NCBI RefSeq assembly: GCF_030378165.1
Contig: NZ_CP119766.1
Location: forward strand, 1,984,001 to 2,048,000
Source: Flavobacterium panacagri
GTDB lineage: Bacteria; Bacteroidota; Bacteroidia; Flavobacteriales; Flavobacteriaceae
Length of the DNA: 64,000 bases
Direction: 5' to 3'
The notes under the pieces were generated by a model. It was not told the DNA's origin and ran no database searches. It was given only the letters and a program-made list of their open reading frames with translations. Both the position numbers and the translations under genes were made by a program. This document shows positions 17,015 to 24,038 of this stretch, piece after piece (position 1 is the stretch's first letter; every line of letters starts with the position of its first letter).

Positions 17015-17452
17015 ATGGAAAAATTAATATTTAATATCGATATAAAGGCTTCTAAAGAAAAAATTTGGAAGGTCTTATGGGATGACGAAACGTACAGAAA
17101 ATGGACAAGTGCATTTTGTGAAGGAAGTTACGCTGAATCGACTTGGAACGAAGGAGATAAAATCTATTTTTTAGGACCAGGTGGAGCGGGGATGAATAGT
17201 GTGATTGAAGCTAAAATTCAAAATGAATATATGGCTTTTAAACACCTTGGTGAGGTTAAAGATTTTAAAGAAGTTCCTCCGAATGAAGAAACAGAAAAAT
17301 GGAGTGGCTCTATGGAAACCTATAGACTGGATCAAAAAGGAGATGTAGTAGATCTTCATGTCGAGGTTGATGTAATCGAAAAACACATAGATTATTTCAA
17401 AGAAGCTTTTCCGAAGAGCTTAGAAATTATCAAAGAGTTGTCTGAAGGGTGA
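17015..17452 (+). CDS. SRPBCC family protein 2
   Basis: 145 residues from the ATG at 17015, 2 bp after the VOC 2 stop. A longer open frame (from 16961) overlaps VOC 2 and is unlikely. MEKLIFNIDIKASKEKIWKV and the C-terminal helix YFKEAFPKSLEIIKELSE fit the START/Bet v1-like fold. Ligand unknown. The tight spacing shows co-translation with VOC 2. Confidence 0.87.
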   Translation: MEKLIFNIDIKASKEKIWKVLWDDETYRKWTSAFCEGSYAESTWNEGDKIYFLGPGGAGMNSVIEAKIQNEYMAFKHLGEVKDFKEVPPNEETEKWSGSMETYRLDQKGDVVDLHVEVDVIEKHIDYFKEAFPKSLEIIKELSEG

Positions 17453-17559
17453 GAAAATGGAATAAGGAAAATAGATCAAAGAATAAAGATTGAAGAGAAA
17501 TAGGCGATTTTTTAGTTTTTGTAAACAACAAACAATTAACATTAAAAACATAAAACATC

Positions 17560-18000
17560 ATGGCAGCAATAAATCCATATTTAATGTTTAACGGAACTTG
17601 CGAAGCAGCGTTCCTATTTTATAAATCAGTATTTGGGGGAGATTTTCCATATATAGGAAAATATAAAGATGCTCCAGCAGAAGAAGGCGAAGTACTTTCA
17701 GAAGAAGCTTTGAATAGAATTATGCATGTTTCGCTTCCAATTGGAAATACAATTTTAATGGGAAGCGACAGTCATCCAAGATATGGCGATGTAGGTTTTG
17801 GGGATAATTTTTCTATTTCAATCAATACAGAAAGCAGAGAAGAGGCAGATAAAATCTTCAGTGGACTTTCGGTTGGAGGAAAAGTAGAAATGGCAATGGA
17901 CGACACTTTCTGGGGATCTTATTTTGGAATGTTTAAAGACAAATTCGGAGTAAACTGGATGGTAAGTTTTGATAAAAATCCGCCAGTAGGAGAATTTTAA
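17560..18000 (+). CDS. VOC family protein 3 (PhnB/YjdN-like)
   Basis: 146 residues. MAAINPYLMFNGTCEAAFLF followed by YKSVFGG and the C-terminal MFKDKFGVNWMVSFD are typical of the PhnB/YjdN branch, sometimes annotated as 3-demethylubiquinone methyltransferase-like. That name is not a reliable function. It differs in branch from the other two VOC proteins nearby, so it is not a recent duplicate. Last gene of the cluster, closed by the hairpin at 18044. Confidence 0.9.
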   Translation: MAAINPYLMFNGTCEAAFLFYKSVFGGDFPYIGKYKDAPAEEGEVLSEEALNRIMHVSLPIGNTILMGSDSHPRYGDVGFGDNFSISINTESREEADKIFSGLSVGGKVEMAMDDTFWGSYFGMFKDKFGVNWMVSFDKNPPVGEF

Positions 18001-18043
18001 AGTTACGTTATCTTAATAGTAGAAGATAATTGTTAAATTACTT

Positions 18044-18073
18044 GAAAAAGCACATGAAAATGTGCTTTTTCGT
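18044..18073 (+). terminator. Terminator after the VOC/SRPBCC cluster
   Basis: GAAAAAGCACA (18044-18054) / TGTGCTTTTTC (18061-18071), loop TGAAAA. Perfect stem with A- and T-tracts. Confidence 0.85.
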
Positions 18074-18151
18074 TTCAAAAAAACAATCATTATTCTTTTT
18101 TATCAACTATAGATTGCCGATTTTTGTCGCTTCAAAATCAATAAAGATAAA

Positions 18152-19381
18152 ATGGCGACAGAAGATAAAGAGATAATTTTATTAAAAGTTTCTGGACACG
18201 ATAAAATTGGAGTTACAGCAGGTTTAACAGCTGTATTGGCGGCGTATGATGCAAATATTTTGGATATTGGCCAAGCCGATATTCACGATACACTTTCTTT
18301 AGGGATTTTATTCGAAATTGCGGCAGGATCTTCGTCTGCACCAGTTTTAAAAGATCTTTTGTTCAAAGCCTACGAACTGGAAATTAAAGTCAAATTTATT
18401 CCAATTTCTATTGATGACTATGAAAAGTGGGTAAAATCACAATCGAAACAGCGTTATATTATCAATATTTTGGGCGAAAAACTCGCTGCTTCACAATTGG
18501 CTGCTGTTACCAAAATTATGTCAGATCAAAACCTGAATATTGATTCGATTATCCGATTAACAGGAAGAACTTCTATTGTCGAAAAAGAGCAATATCCGCG
18601 CTCTTGTATTCAATTGTCTGTAACAGGCGAAATTGTAAATAAGATTATCATGACAGCAAGTTTTATGGAAATTTCCAGAACACTTAATGTCGATATTTCA
18701 TTCCAGGAAGATAATATCTACAGAAGAAACCGCCGTTTGGTTTGCTTCGATATGGATTCAACTTTAATCCAAACCGAAGTAATCGATGAATTGGCAGAAT
18801 TGAACGGAGTAGGCGATCAGGTAAGAGCAATTACAGAATCGGCTATGAATGGAGAAATTGATTTCAACGAAAGTTTCAAAAAACGTATGGCTTTGCTGGA
18901 AGGTTTGAGCGAAGAAGTATTGCAAAAAGTGGCGGTTAATTTACCAATCACTCAAGGAGCACATCGTTTAATGAAAGCCTTAAAATATTACGGTTATAAA
19001 ACAGCCATTCTTTCGGGAGGATTTACTTATTTCGGAGAATACCTGCAGAAAGAATTAGGAATAGATTACGTTCATGCGAATCAATTGGAAATAAAAGACG
19101 GAAAATTAACCGGTAAATATATCGGCGATATCGTTGATGGACAAAAGAAAGCAGAGCATCTTAGAGCAATTGCCGAAAAAGAAGGAATCCACATCAACCA
19201 AACCATTGCAGTTGGAGACGGAGCAAACGATTTACCAATGCTAAACTTAGCGGGTCTGGGAATTGCTTTCCACGCCAAACCAAAAGTAAAAGAAAGCGCC
19301 TCAACCTCAATCTCAAGTTTAGGATTGGATGGTGTTTTATATCTTTTAGGATACCACGATAGATATATTGATATGATGTAA
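18152..19381 (+). CDS. serB: Phosphoserine phosphatase with N-terminal ACT domains
   Basis: 409 residues. Dephosphorylates phosphoserine, the last step of serine synthesis. Residues 1-180 contain two ACT-like modules (ILLKVSGHDKIGVTAGLTAV starts the first). The HAD domain has the DxDST nucleophile motif (Asp200, Asp202 in FDMDSTL), the Ser motif ILSGGFTYFG, and the late motif AVGDGANDLPML. The long ACT-bearing form is common in Bacteroidota and actinobacteria. Monocistronic, with a repeat-rich 514-bp gap downstream. Confidence 0.95.
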   Translation: MATEDKEIILLKVSGHDKIGVTAGLTAVLAAYDANILDIGQADIHDTLSLGILFEIAAGSSSAPVLKDLLFKAYELEIKVKFIPISIDDYEKWVKSQSKQRYIINILGEKLAASQLAAVTKIMSDQNLNIDSIIRLTGRTSIVEKEQYPRSCIQLSVTGEIVNKIIMTASFMEISRTLNVDISFQEDNIYRRNRRLVCFDMDSTLIQTEVIDELAELNGVGDQVRAITESAMNGEIDFNESFKKRMALLEGLSEEVLQKVAVNLPITQGAHRLMKALKYYGYKTAILSGGFTYFGEYLQKELGIDYVHANQLEIKDGKLTGKYIGDIVDGQKKAEHLRAIAEKEGIHINQTIAVGDGANDLPMLNLAGLGIAFHAKPKVKESASTSISSLGLDGVLYLLGYHDRYIDMM

Positions 19382-19419
19382 TGTAATTGTCGACCTGACA
19401 AGCAGATTCACTCCATTTT

Positions 19420-19521
19420 TTGTCATCCTGACGAAGGAAGGATCACACAGGAAATTCCGCAAAGAGAATCGCCAATCTTTGTCGATTATCGAATGAGATT
19501 TCTCCTTCGTCGAAATGACAA
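19420..19521. repeat. GTCATCCTGACGAAGG inverted-repeat element
   Basis: TTGTCATCCTGACGAAGGA (19420-19438) is matched by TCTCCTTCGTCGAAATGACAA (19501-19521), giving an imperfect long stem around an interior of about 60 nt. Part of the 514-bp gap between serB and the gene at 19896. A half copy (CTCAGGATGACAAG) lies at 50887-50900. I recall this type of element in many Bacteroidota genomes. Confidence 0.6.
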
Positions 19522-19535
19522 TATTGAGAAAAATC

Positions 19536-19570
19536 TTAGCAACTTAGAATCTTAGAGACTCAGAATCTTA
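19536..19570 (+). repeat. TTAGNNNC octamer repeat, second locus
   Basis: Units in exact 8-bp register: TTAGCAAC, TTAGAATC, TTAGAGAC, TCAGAATC, then TTA. Confidence 0.7.
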
Positions 19571-19579
19571 ATAATGGCA

Positions 19580-19680
19580 TGTCCCGCCAGAAAAAGGCGG
19601 GTCGGGCTATCCGTTCCAATCTTTTGTTTCTCGTTAAAGAAACGAGACACAAAAGGATTTCCACTCCTATCCCTCATGCG
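19580..19680 (+). repeat. Variable-hairpin intergenic repeat, copy 3
   Basis: GGGCTATCCGTTCCAATCTT (from 19604), inner hairpin around TCTCGTT / AACGAGA, then AAAAGGATTTCCACTCCTAT and CCCTCATGC. Preceded by a GC-rich hairpin CCCGCC / GGCGGG (19583-19601). Confidence 0.75.
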
Positions 19681-19732
19681 GTTTAGTGGAATTATCGTTT
19701 TTAAAGTGAAAGCAAGATTTGAATTTGAATTG

Positions 19733-19820
19733 CCTCCTGCTTCAGCTGGAGGATTAAAGTAATGAAGTAGGTAAATGGCTTTAGCCAAAATTGCCCGATT
19801 GTAAATATTCGGCTAAAGCC
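19733..19820. repeat. Composite repeat: CCTCC hairpin plus GGCTTTAGCC pair
   Basis: CCTCCTGCTTCAGCTGGAGG (19733-19752) is a near-palindrome. GGCTTTAGCC (19777-19786) and GGCTAAAGCC (19811-19820) form a second stem. The same combination occurs at 58811-58931, also beside a variable-hairpin repeat. No gene or convincing small ORF is seen in 19382-19895. Confidence 0.7.
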
Positions 19821-19895
19821 AATTATATATAACTTAATCTCGACTACTAAATGAAGTTAGTGGCAATTCAAGAAAAAGTATTGCGCTTTAATAAT

Positions 19896-20144
19896 TTAGG
19901 ATTGCTGTTCTCTAGATTCCAATTCCTTCTTAATTTCCTTCAAAGTATTCATATTTAAAATAAAAATAGGAAGCAGTGCAATCGGAATCACATTGGAGGC
20001 ACTGAAACCTTTATTGGCAATAAGAAAGATGTTAAGTCCAAACAAAAGAAGTAAAATGACACCAAATAAATAGGTCACTGTTTTTAATGATTTCTGTGTT
20101 TTGATTAGTTCTTCACTAGTCATTTCGTTGAACTTCTTTTTCAT
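19896..20144 (-). CDS. Small two-helix membrane protein of unknown function
   Basis: 82 residues with two membrane segments (about 24-44 and 51-68) between charged ends (MKKKFNEMTSEELIKTQKSL and KEIKKELESREQQS). Similar small proteins are common next to housekeeping genes in flavobacteria and carry no assigned function. It begins 32 bp after the stop of the GH3-like gene on the same strand, so the two may form an operon. Confidence 0.7.
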   Translation of the reverse strand: MKKKFNEMTSEELIKTQKSLKTVTYLFGVILLLLFGLNIFLIANKGFSASNVIPIALLPIFILNMNTLKEIKKELESREQQS

Positions 20145-20176
20145 TTTGGTTGGTTTTGTTGGGATTTGGGTAAAAT

Positions 20177-21700
20177 TTATATTTTGGTTGGTTGCATTTC
20201 TTTCAATTGTTCCAAATAATCTCTTTGGTTAGAAAGTCTCGGAATTTTATGTTGTCCTCCCAATTTATCTCTTTCTTTGAGCCAGTCATAAAAAAGATTT
20301 TCTCTGGCAACATTAATCACCAGCGGATTCAAAGTCATATTATTGTAGCGTTTCGCTTCGTAATCAGAATTTAAAGTCTGTAATGTTTCGTCCAGAACTT
20401 TTTGGAAAAGACCAACATCAGCCGGTTTTTTCTTGAATTCGATCATCCATTCGTGAGCGCCTTTTTCTTTGTCCTGCATAAAAATAGGAGCAACCGTATA
20501 ATCGATAACTTCCGTTTGTGTTACCTGACACGCTTTTGCAATTGCCTGATCGGTATTTTCGACCATTAATTCTTCGCCAAAAACATTGATATGATGTTTG
20601 GTTCTTCCCGTAACTCTAATTCGATACGGATTCAATGAAGTAAAACGAACCGTATCACCAATTAAATAACGCCACAAGCCTGAATTGGTAGTAATGACAA
20701 TCGCATAATTTTTATTCAATTCAACATCTGCCAGACGAATTACTTTTTGATTTGGAGTTCCAAAAGTATCCATTGGAATAAATTCGTAAAAAATTCCATA
20801 ATCCAGCATCAACAATAAATCACTAGAATTGTTCAAATCCTGAATAGCAAAGAAACCTTCAGAAGCATTGTAAATTTCGTAATATCTAAAATCTTTGCTT
20901 GGCAATAATTTTTTATATTGTTCTTTATATGGAGAAAAACTCACGCCTCCGTGAAAATAAACTTCTAGATTTGGCCAAAGTTCTAATAAGCTTTGTTTTC
21001 CGGTATTTTCTAAAACTTTATTCATTAAAACCAGCATCCAGGAAGGAACTCCCGCAAAACTGGTTACGTTTTCATTTTTAGTTTCGTTGATGATAGCCGC
21101 GATTTTGGTTTCCCACTCACTCATCAAAGAAGTTTTACTGCTCGGCGTACTGCTGAATTCGGCCCAGATTGGCATGTTTTCAATCAAAATAGCCGATAAG
21201 TCTCCAAAGAACGTATTGTTGTTTTCATAAATCTGAGAGCTTCCGCCCAAGCGAAGACTTTTTCCTAAAAACAATTCAGAATCTTCATTATTGTTCAGAT
21301 AAAGACATAATAAATCTTTACTGCCTTTATAGTGGCAGTCTTCCAAAGCTTCATTGCTAACAGGAATAAATTTACTCTTAGCGTTTGTGGTACCACTGGA
21401 TTTGGCAAACCATTTAATAGGTGTCTCCCAAAAAACGTTTTGTTCGCCTAAACGAGTACGCTCGATAAGAGGTTGTAATTCTTCGTAAGTGGCAATAGGA
21501 ACTCTTTCGGCAAAGGTTTGATAAGAGCTGATAGTCGAAAATTCATATTTTTTTCCAATAACCGTATTTTCGGATGCTGTTATTAAGTTGTGCAATAATT
21601 CTTCCTGAACTTCATTTGGGTATTTTAAAAAAAGCTCTATTTGATGAATCCTTTGTTTAAGAACCCAAGAAGCAAACGAATTAATTATGGATAAAGGCAT
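20177..21700 (-). CDS. GH3 auxin-responsive promoter family protein (acyl-adenylate-forming)
   Basis: 507 residues. Matches the GH3 superfamily: an N-terminal helical section (VQEELLHNLITASENTVIGK), the phosphate-binding motif IKWFAKSSGTTNAKSKFIPV, YNASEGFFAI (adenylate contact), and RYLIGDTVRFTSLNPYRIRVTGR linking to the C-domain. In plants GH3 enzymes conjugate amino acids to acyl acids. The bacterial substrates are unknown, so no reaction is assigned beyond probable acyl adenylation. Divergent from DUF2797. Confidence 0.9.
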   Translation of the reverse strand: MPLSIINSFASWVLKQRIHQIELFLKYPNEVQEELLHNLITASENTVIGKKYEFSTISSYQTFAERVPIATYEELQPLIERTRLGEQNVFWETPIKWFAKSSGTTNAKSKFIPVSNEALEDCHYKGSKDLLCLYLNNNEDSELFLGKSLRLGGSSQIYENNNTFFGDLSAILIENMPIWAEFSSTPSSKTSLMSEWETKIAAIINETKNENVTSFAGVPSWMLVLMNKVLENTGKQSLLELWPNLEVYFHGGVSFSPYKEQYKKLLPSKDFRYYEIYNASEGFFAIQDLNNSSDLLLMLDYGIFYEFIPMDTFGTPNQKVIRLADVELNKNYAIVITTNSGLWRYLIGDTVRFTSLNPYRIRVTGRTKHHINVFGEELMVENTDQAIAKACQVTQTEVIDYTVAPIFMQDKEKGAHEWMIEFKKKPADVGLFQKVLDETLQTLNSDYEAKRYNNMTLNPLVINVARENLFYDWLKERDKLGGQHKIPRLSNQRDYLEQLKEMQPTKI

Positions 21701-21772
21701 GAATTATGATTTTTAGATTTACTGATTTTAGGTTTTAAATCTCACAATCCATGTAAAACTAAAAACTTAAAA

Positions 21773-21803
21773 TTTGAATATCGAGAGACAAATAGTAACT
21801 TTG
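21773..21803 (+). promoter_or_regulatory. Consensus promoter upstream of the DUF2797 gene
   Basis: TTTG (21773-21776), 19 bp, TAACTTTG (21796-21803). This is a full match to the Bacteroidota promoter pattern. It predicts a leader of roughly 130 nt before the ATG at 21943, long for this organism. Nothing recognisable as a riboswitch was seen in it. Confidence 0.55.
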
Positions 21804-21942
21804 CCGTCATATCAAAAATAGTGTTTTTTTGTAAAAAACAATTCGATTTGAGACAAAGATTCTACTAATAAGGTCGAATTTTAACACTAAAAACTTTAAT
21901 TCTTTTGATTGATCTAAATCAGTAATATAAATAAAAATACGA

Positions 21943-22737
21943 ATGCAATATCAAGGTGTCCTAACAAAAATGCAAACCGAATTGGCAAGTCCAATTCAAT
22001 ATTATTTAGTTTTTGAAGATAGTTTTCTAAACGTGAATCAATTACTAGATAAAGAGATCGAAATCAATTTTGTTGGATTTCAATGTTTGAATTGCGGTAA
22101 AAAGAAAAAAATATACCGACAAGGTTTTTGTTACGACTGTTTTTATTCAAGTCCAGCAGTTGGCGATTGGATTATGAGACCAGAATTAAGTACAGCGCAC
22201 TTAGGAATTGCAGACCGAGATTTAGAGTATGAAGCAAAAGTACAGTTACAGCCGCATATAGTGTATTTGGCAGCTGCCTGTGAAATAAAAGTTGGCGTAA
22301 CCCGTAAAACCCAAGTTCCAACGCGTTGGATAGACCAGGGCGCCTCACAGGCCATTGCTGTTGTGGAAGTCCCGAACAGATATTTGGCAGGAATTACAGA
22401 GGTAGCTTTAAAAAACCATTATACTGATAAAACCAACTGGAGAAAAATGCTGCAGAACTCTGTTGAGGTTTTTGATTTGGTTGCTGAAAAAGTGAAAATT
22501 GAAAGTCTAATTCCAGCTGAGGTTAAAGAATATTTTTATGCACAAAAGAATGATTTGTATGAATTGCAATATCCAGTTTTGAGTTATCCTGCAAAAGTAA
22601 ACAGTTTAAATTTGGATAAAACACCATCATTTAGTGGTAAATTAACTGGAATAAAAGGACAGTATTTGCTTTTTGAAAACGGAACAGTGTTTAATATACG
22701 TGGTTCAGAAGGATATGTTGTGACAATAAATGTGTAG
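21943..22737 (+). CDS. DUF2797 zinc-finger protein
   Basis: 264 residues. A treble-clef-like zinc site at about residues 49-69 (CLNCGKKKKIYRQGFCYDCF) and the family pattern GVTRKTQVPTRWIDQGASQA are clear. The latter resembles a GIY-YIG-type nuclease strand arrangement in this family, which is a weak inference. Cytoplasmic, function not established. Monocistronic between divergent GH3 and the downstream glycosyltransferase. Confidence 0.85.
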   Translation: MQYQGVLTKMQTELASPIQYYLVFEDSFLNVNQLLDKEIEINFVGFQCLNCGKKKKIYRQGFCYDCFYSSPAVGDWIMRPELSTAHLGIADRDLEYEAKVQLQPHIVYLAAACEIKVGVTRKTQVPTRWIDQGASQAIAVVEVPNRYLAGITEVALKNHYTDKTNWRKMLQNSVEVFDLVAEKVKIESLIPAEVKEYFYAQKNDLYELQYPVLSYPAKVNSLNLDKTPSFSGKLTGIKGQYLLFENGTVFNIRGSEGYVVTINV

Positions 22738-22840
22738 GGTTTTATTAGCAAATTGTTATCTTTTTTTATTATAAAGTTATTTTAATTCAAAATTTACAAT
22801 TTATTTTGTGGTTTTGTGTTAATTAGTTGATGAATAATTA

Positions 22841-22848
22841 TAGCTTTG
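22841..22848 (+). promoter_or_regulatory. -7 promoter box for the GT9 gene
   Basis: TAGCTTTG matches TAnnTTTG and lies 54 bp before the ATG at 22903. TTTG at 22813-22816 is the only -33 candidate, with a long 24-bp spacer. Confidence 0.4.
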
Positions 22849-22902
22849 ATGTGTTGAAGCAAATTTAATTTCAAAAACAAATACCCCTCAAACAAATACC
22901 AC

Positions 22903-23949
22903 ATGAGTAACTTAAAAAAAGTTAATGATTTTAGGCGTTCCCTAATGCGCAATCTGACAAAGAATATCGGCAATTCAAATGTCAGCAATAGAGGATCTAT
23001 TGACAAAAGTAAAATCAAAAAAGTATTAATCTGCAGACCAAACGGAAGGCTGGGAAATATGCTTTTAATTACGCCATTAATGGAAGAAGTCACTAAAACT
23101 TTTCCAGATTGTAAAATCGATATTTTTGTAAAAGGTTTTGTAGCTCCAATTGTTTTTGAAAACTATGATAATGTAAATAAAATTATCCCGTTGCCCAAAA
23201 AGCCGTTTAAAGAATTGGTAAAGTATTTTAAAGTTTGGACTTTAATTAGAAAGCAGAATTATGACATGGTGATCAATGTCGATCAAAATTCTTCTTCAGG
23301 AAGACTTGCTGTTAAATTCTCAAACGCTAAATACAAATTCTTTGGAAATCTTCCAGAAAATGTTACTTTGGAACATGCAGACTATGATCATATTGCAAAA
23401 TACCCGGTTTATAATTTCAGGTATTTTTTAAGCCAATTTGGGATAGAAGATAAAAATGAAGCTATAGGATTGATAGATTTAAAATTATCTGAAACAGAAA
23501 TTGCAAACGGTAAGCAGATTTTGGATAAAATTATTGATCCAAACAAAAGAACCATCGCTATTTTTACTTACGCCACTGCGGCAAAATGCTTTAGTCCTGA
23601 GTGGTGGGGAGAATTTTATACAGCTTTGAAAAAGGAATATCCAAACGAAAATATTTTTGAAGTTTTACCAGTAGAAAATGTTTCTCAAATCAATTTTGAA
23701 GCGCCTACTTTTTACAGTAAAGATGTCCGCGAGATTGGTTCTGTTTTGGCAAATGTAGATGTTTTTGTGGGAGCAGACAGTGGAATCATGCATTTGGCTA
23801 GCGCTTCAAAAGCGCCAACGCTTGGTTTGTTTTCGGTTTCAAACCTAAAAAAATACGAGCCTTATGGAAACGGAAGTGTAGGTTTGGACACCAATGTTTT
23901 GGGCGTTCCGGATTTTATTAAAGCTATAAATAAGGTTCTAAATAAATAA
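22903..23949 (+). CDS. Glycosyltransferase family 9 (heptosyltransferase-like)
   Basis: 348 residues. The GT9 signature starts VLICRPNGRLGNMLLITPLM, and the C-terminal donor-binding region has VDVFVGADSGIMHLASASKA followed by PTLGLF. These enzymes transfer sugars, usually heptoses, to lipopolysaccharide core from nucleotide donors, acting at the inner membrane face. The exact acceptor is unknown. The N-terminal 40 residues are basic and variable, and a second possible start (Met15) exists. Monocistronic with a strong terminator. Confidence 0.88.
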   Translation: MSNLKKVNDFRRSLMRNLTKNIGNSNVSNRGSIDKSKIKKVLICRPNGRLGNMLLITPLMEEVTKTFPDCKIDIFVKGFVAPIVFENYDNVNKIIPLPKKPFKELVKYFKVWTLIRKQNYDMVINVDQNSSSGRLAVKFSNAKYKFFGNLPENVTLEHADYDHIAKYPVYNFRYFLSQFGIEDKNEAIGLIDLKLSETEIANGKQILDKIIDPNKRTIAIFTYATAAKCFSPEWWGEFYTALKKEYPNENIFEVLPVENVSQINFEAPTFYSKDVREIGSVLANVDVFVGADSGIMHLASASKAPTLGLFSVSNLKKYEPYGNGSVGLDTNVLGVPDFIKAINKVLNK

Positions 23950-23960
23950 AATAAAAAGAA

Positions 23961-23990
23961 AAATCCTGTTCGAAGAACAGGATTTTTTTA
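23961..23990 (+). terminator. Terminator after GT9
   Basis: AAAATCCTGTTC / GAACAGGATTTT, 12-bp perfect stem, 3-nt loop, T-run to 23990. Confidence 0.92.
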
Positions 23991-24001
23991 TGATAAAAAA
24001 C

Positions 24002-24037
24002 TTAGAATCTTAGTGCCTTAGTATCTTAGTATCTCAG
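24002..24037 (+). repeat. TTAGNNNC octamer repeat, third locus
   Basis: TTAGAATC, TTAGTGCC, TTAGTATC, TTAGTATC, then TCAG, all in 8-bp register. Lies between the GT9 terminator and the stop codon of the convergent AsmA gene. Confidence 0.75.
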
Positions 24038-24038
24038 T

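Noticed and set aside
19574..19788. Small ORFs on both strands in the gap after serB
   Set aside because: They consist of the intergenic repeats (hairpin and CCTCC elements) read as protein. Composition is not protein-like.
21804..21942. Riboswitch in the DUF2797 leader
   Set aside because: No known aptamer motif or conserved pairing could be recognised by eye.
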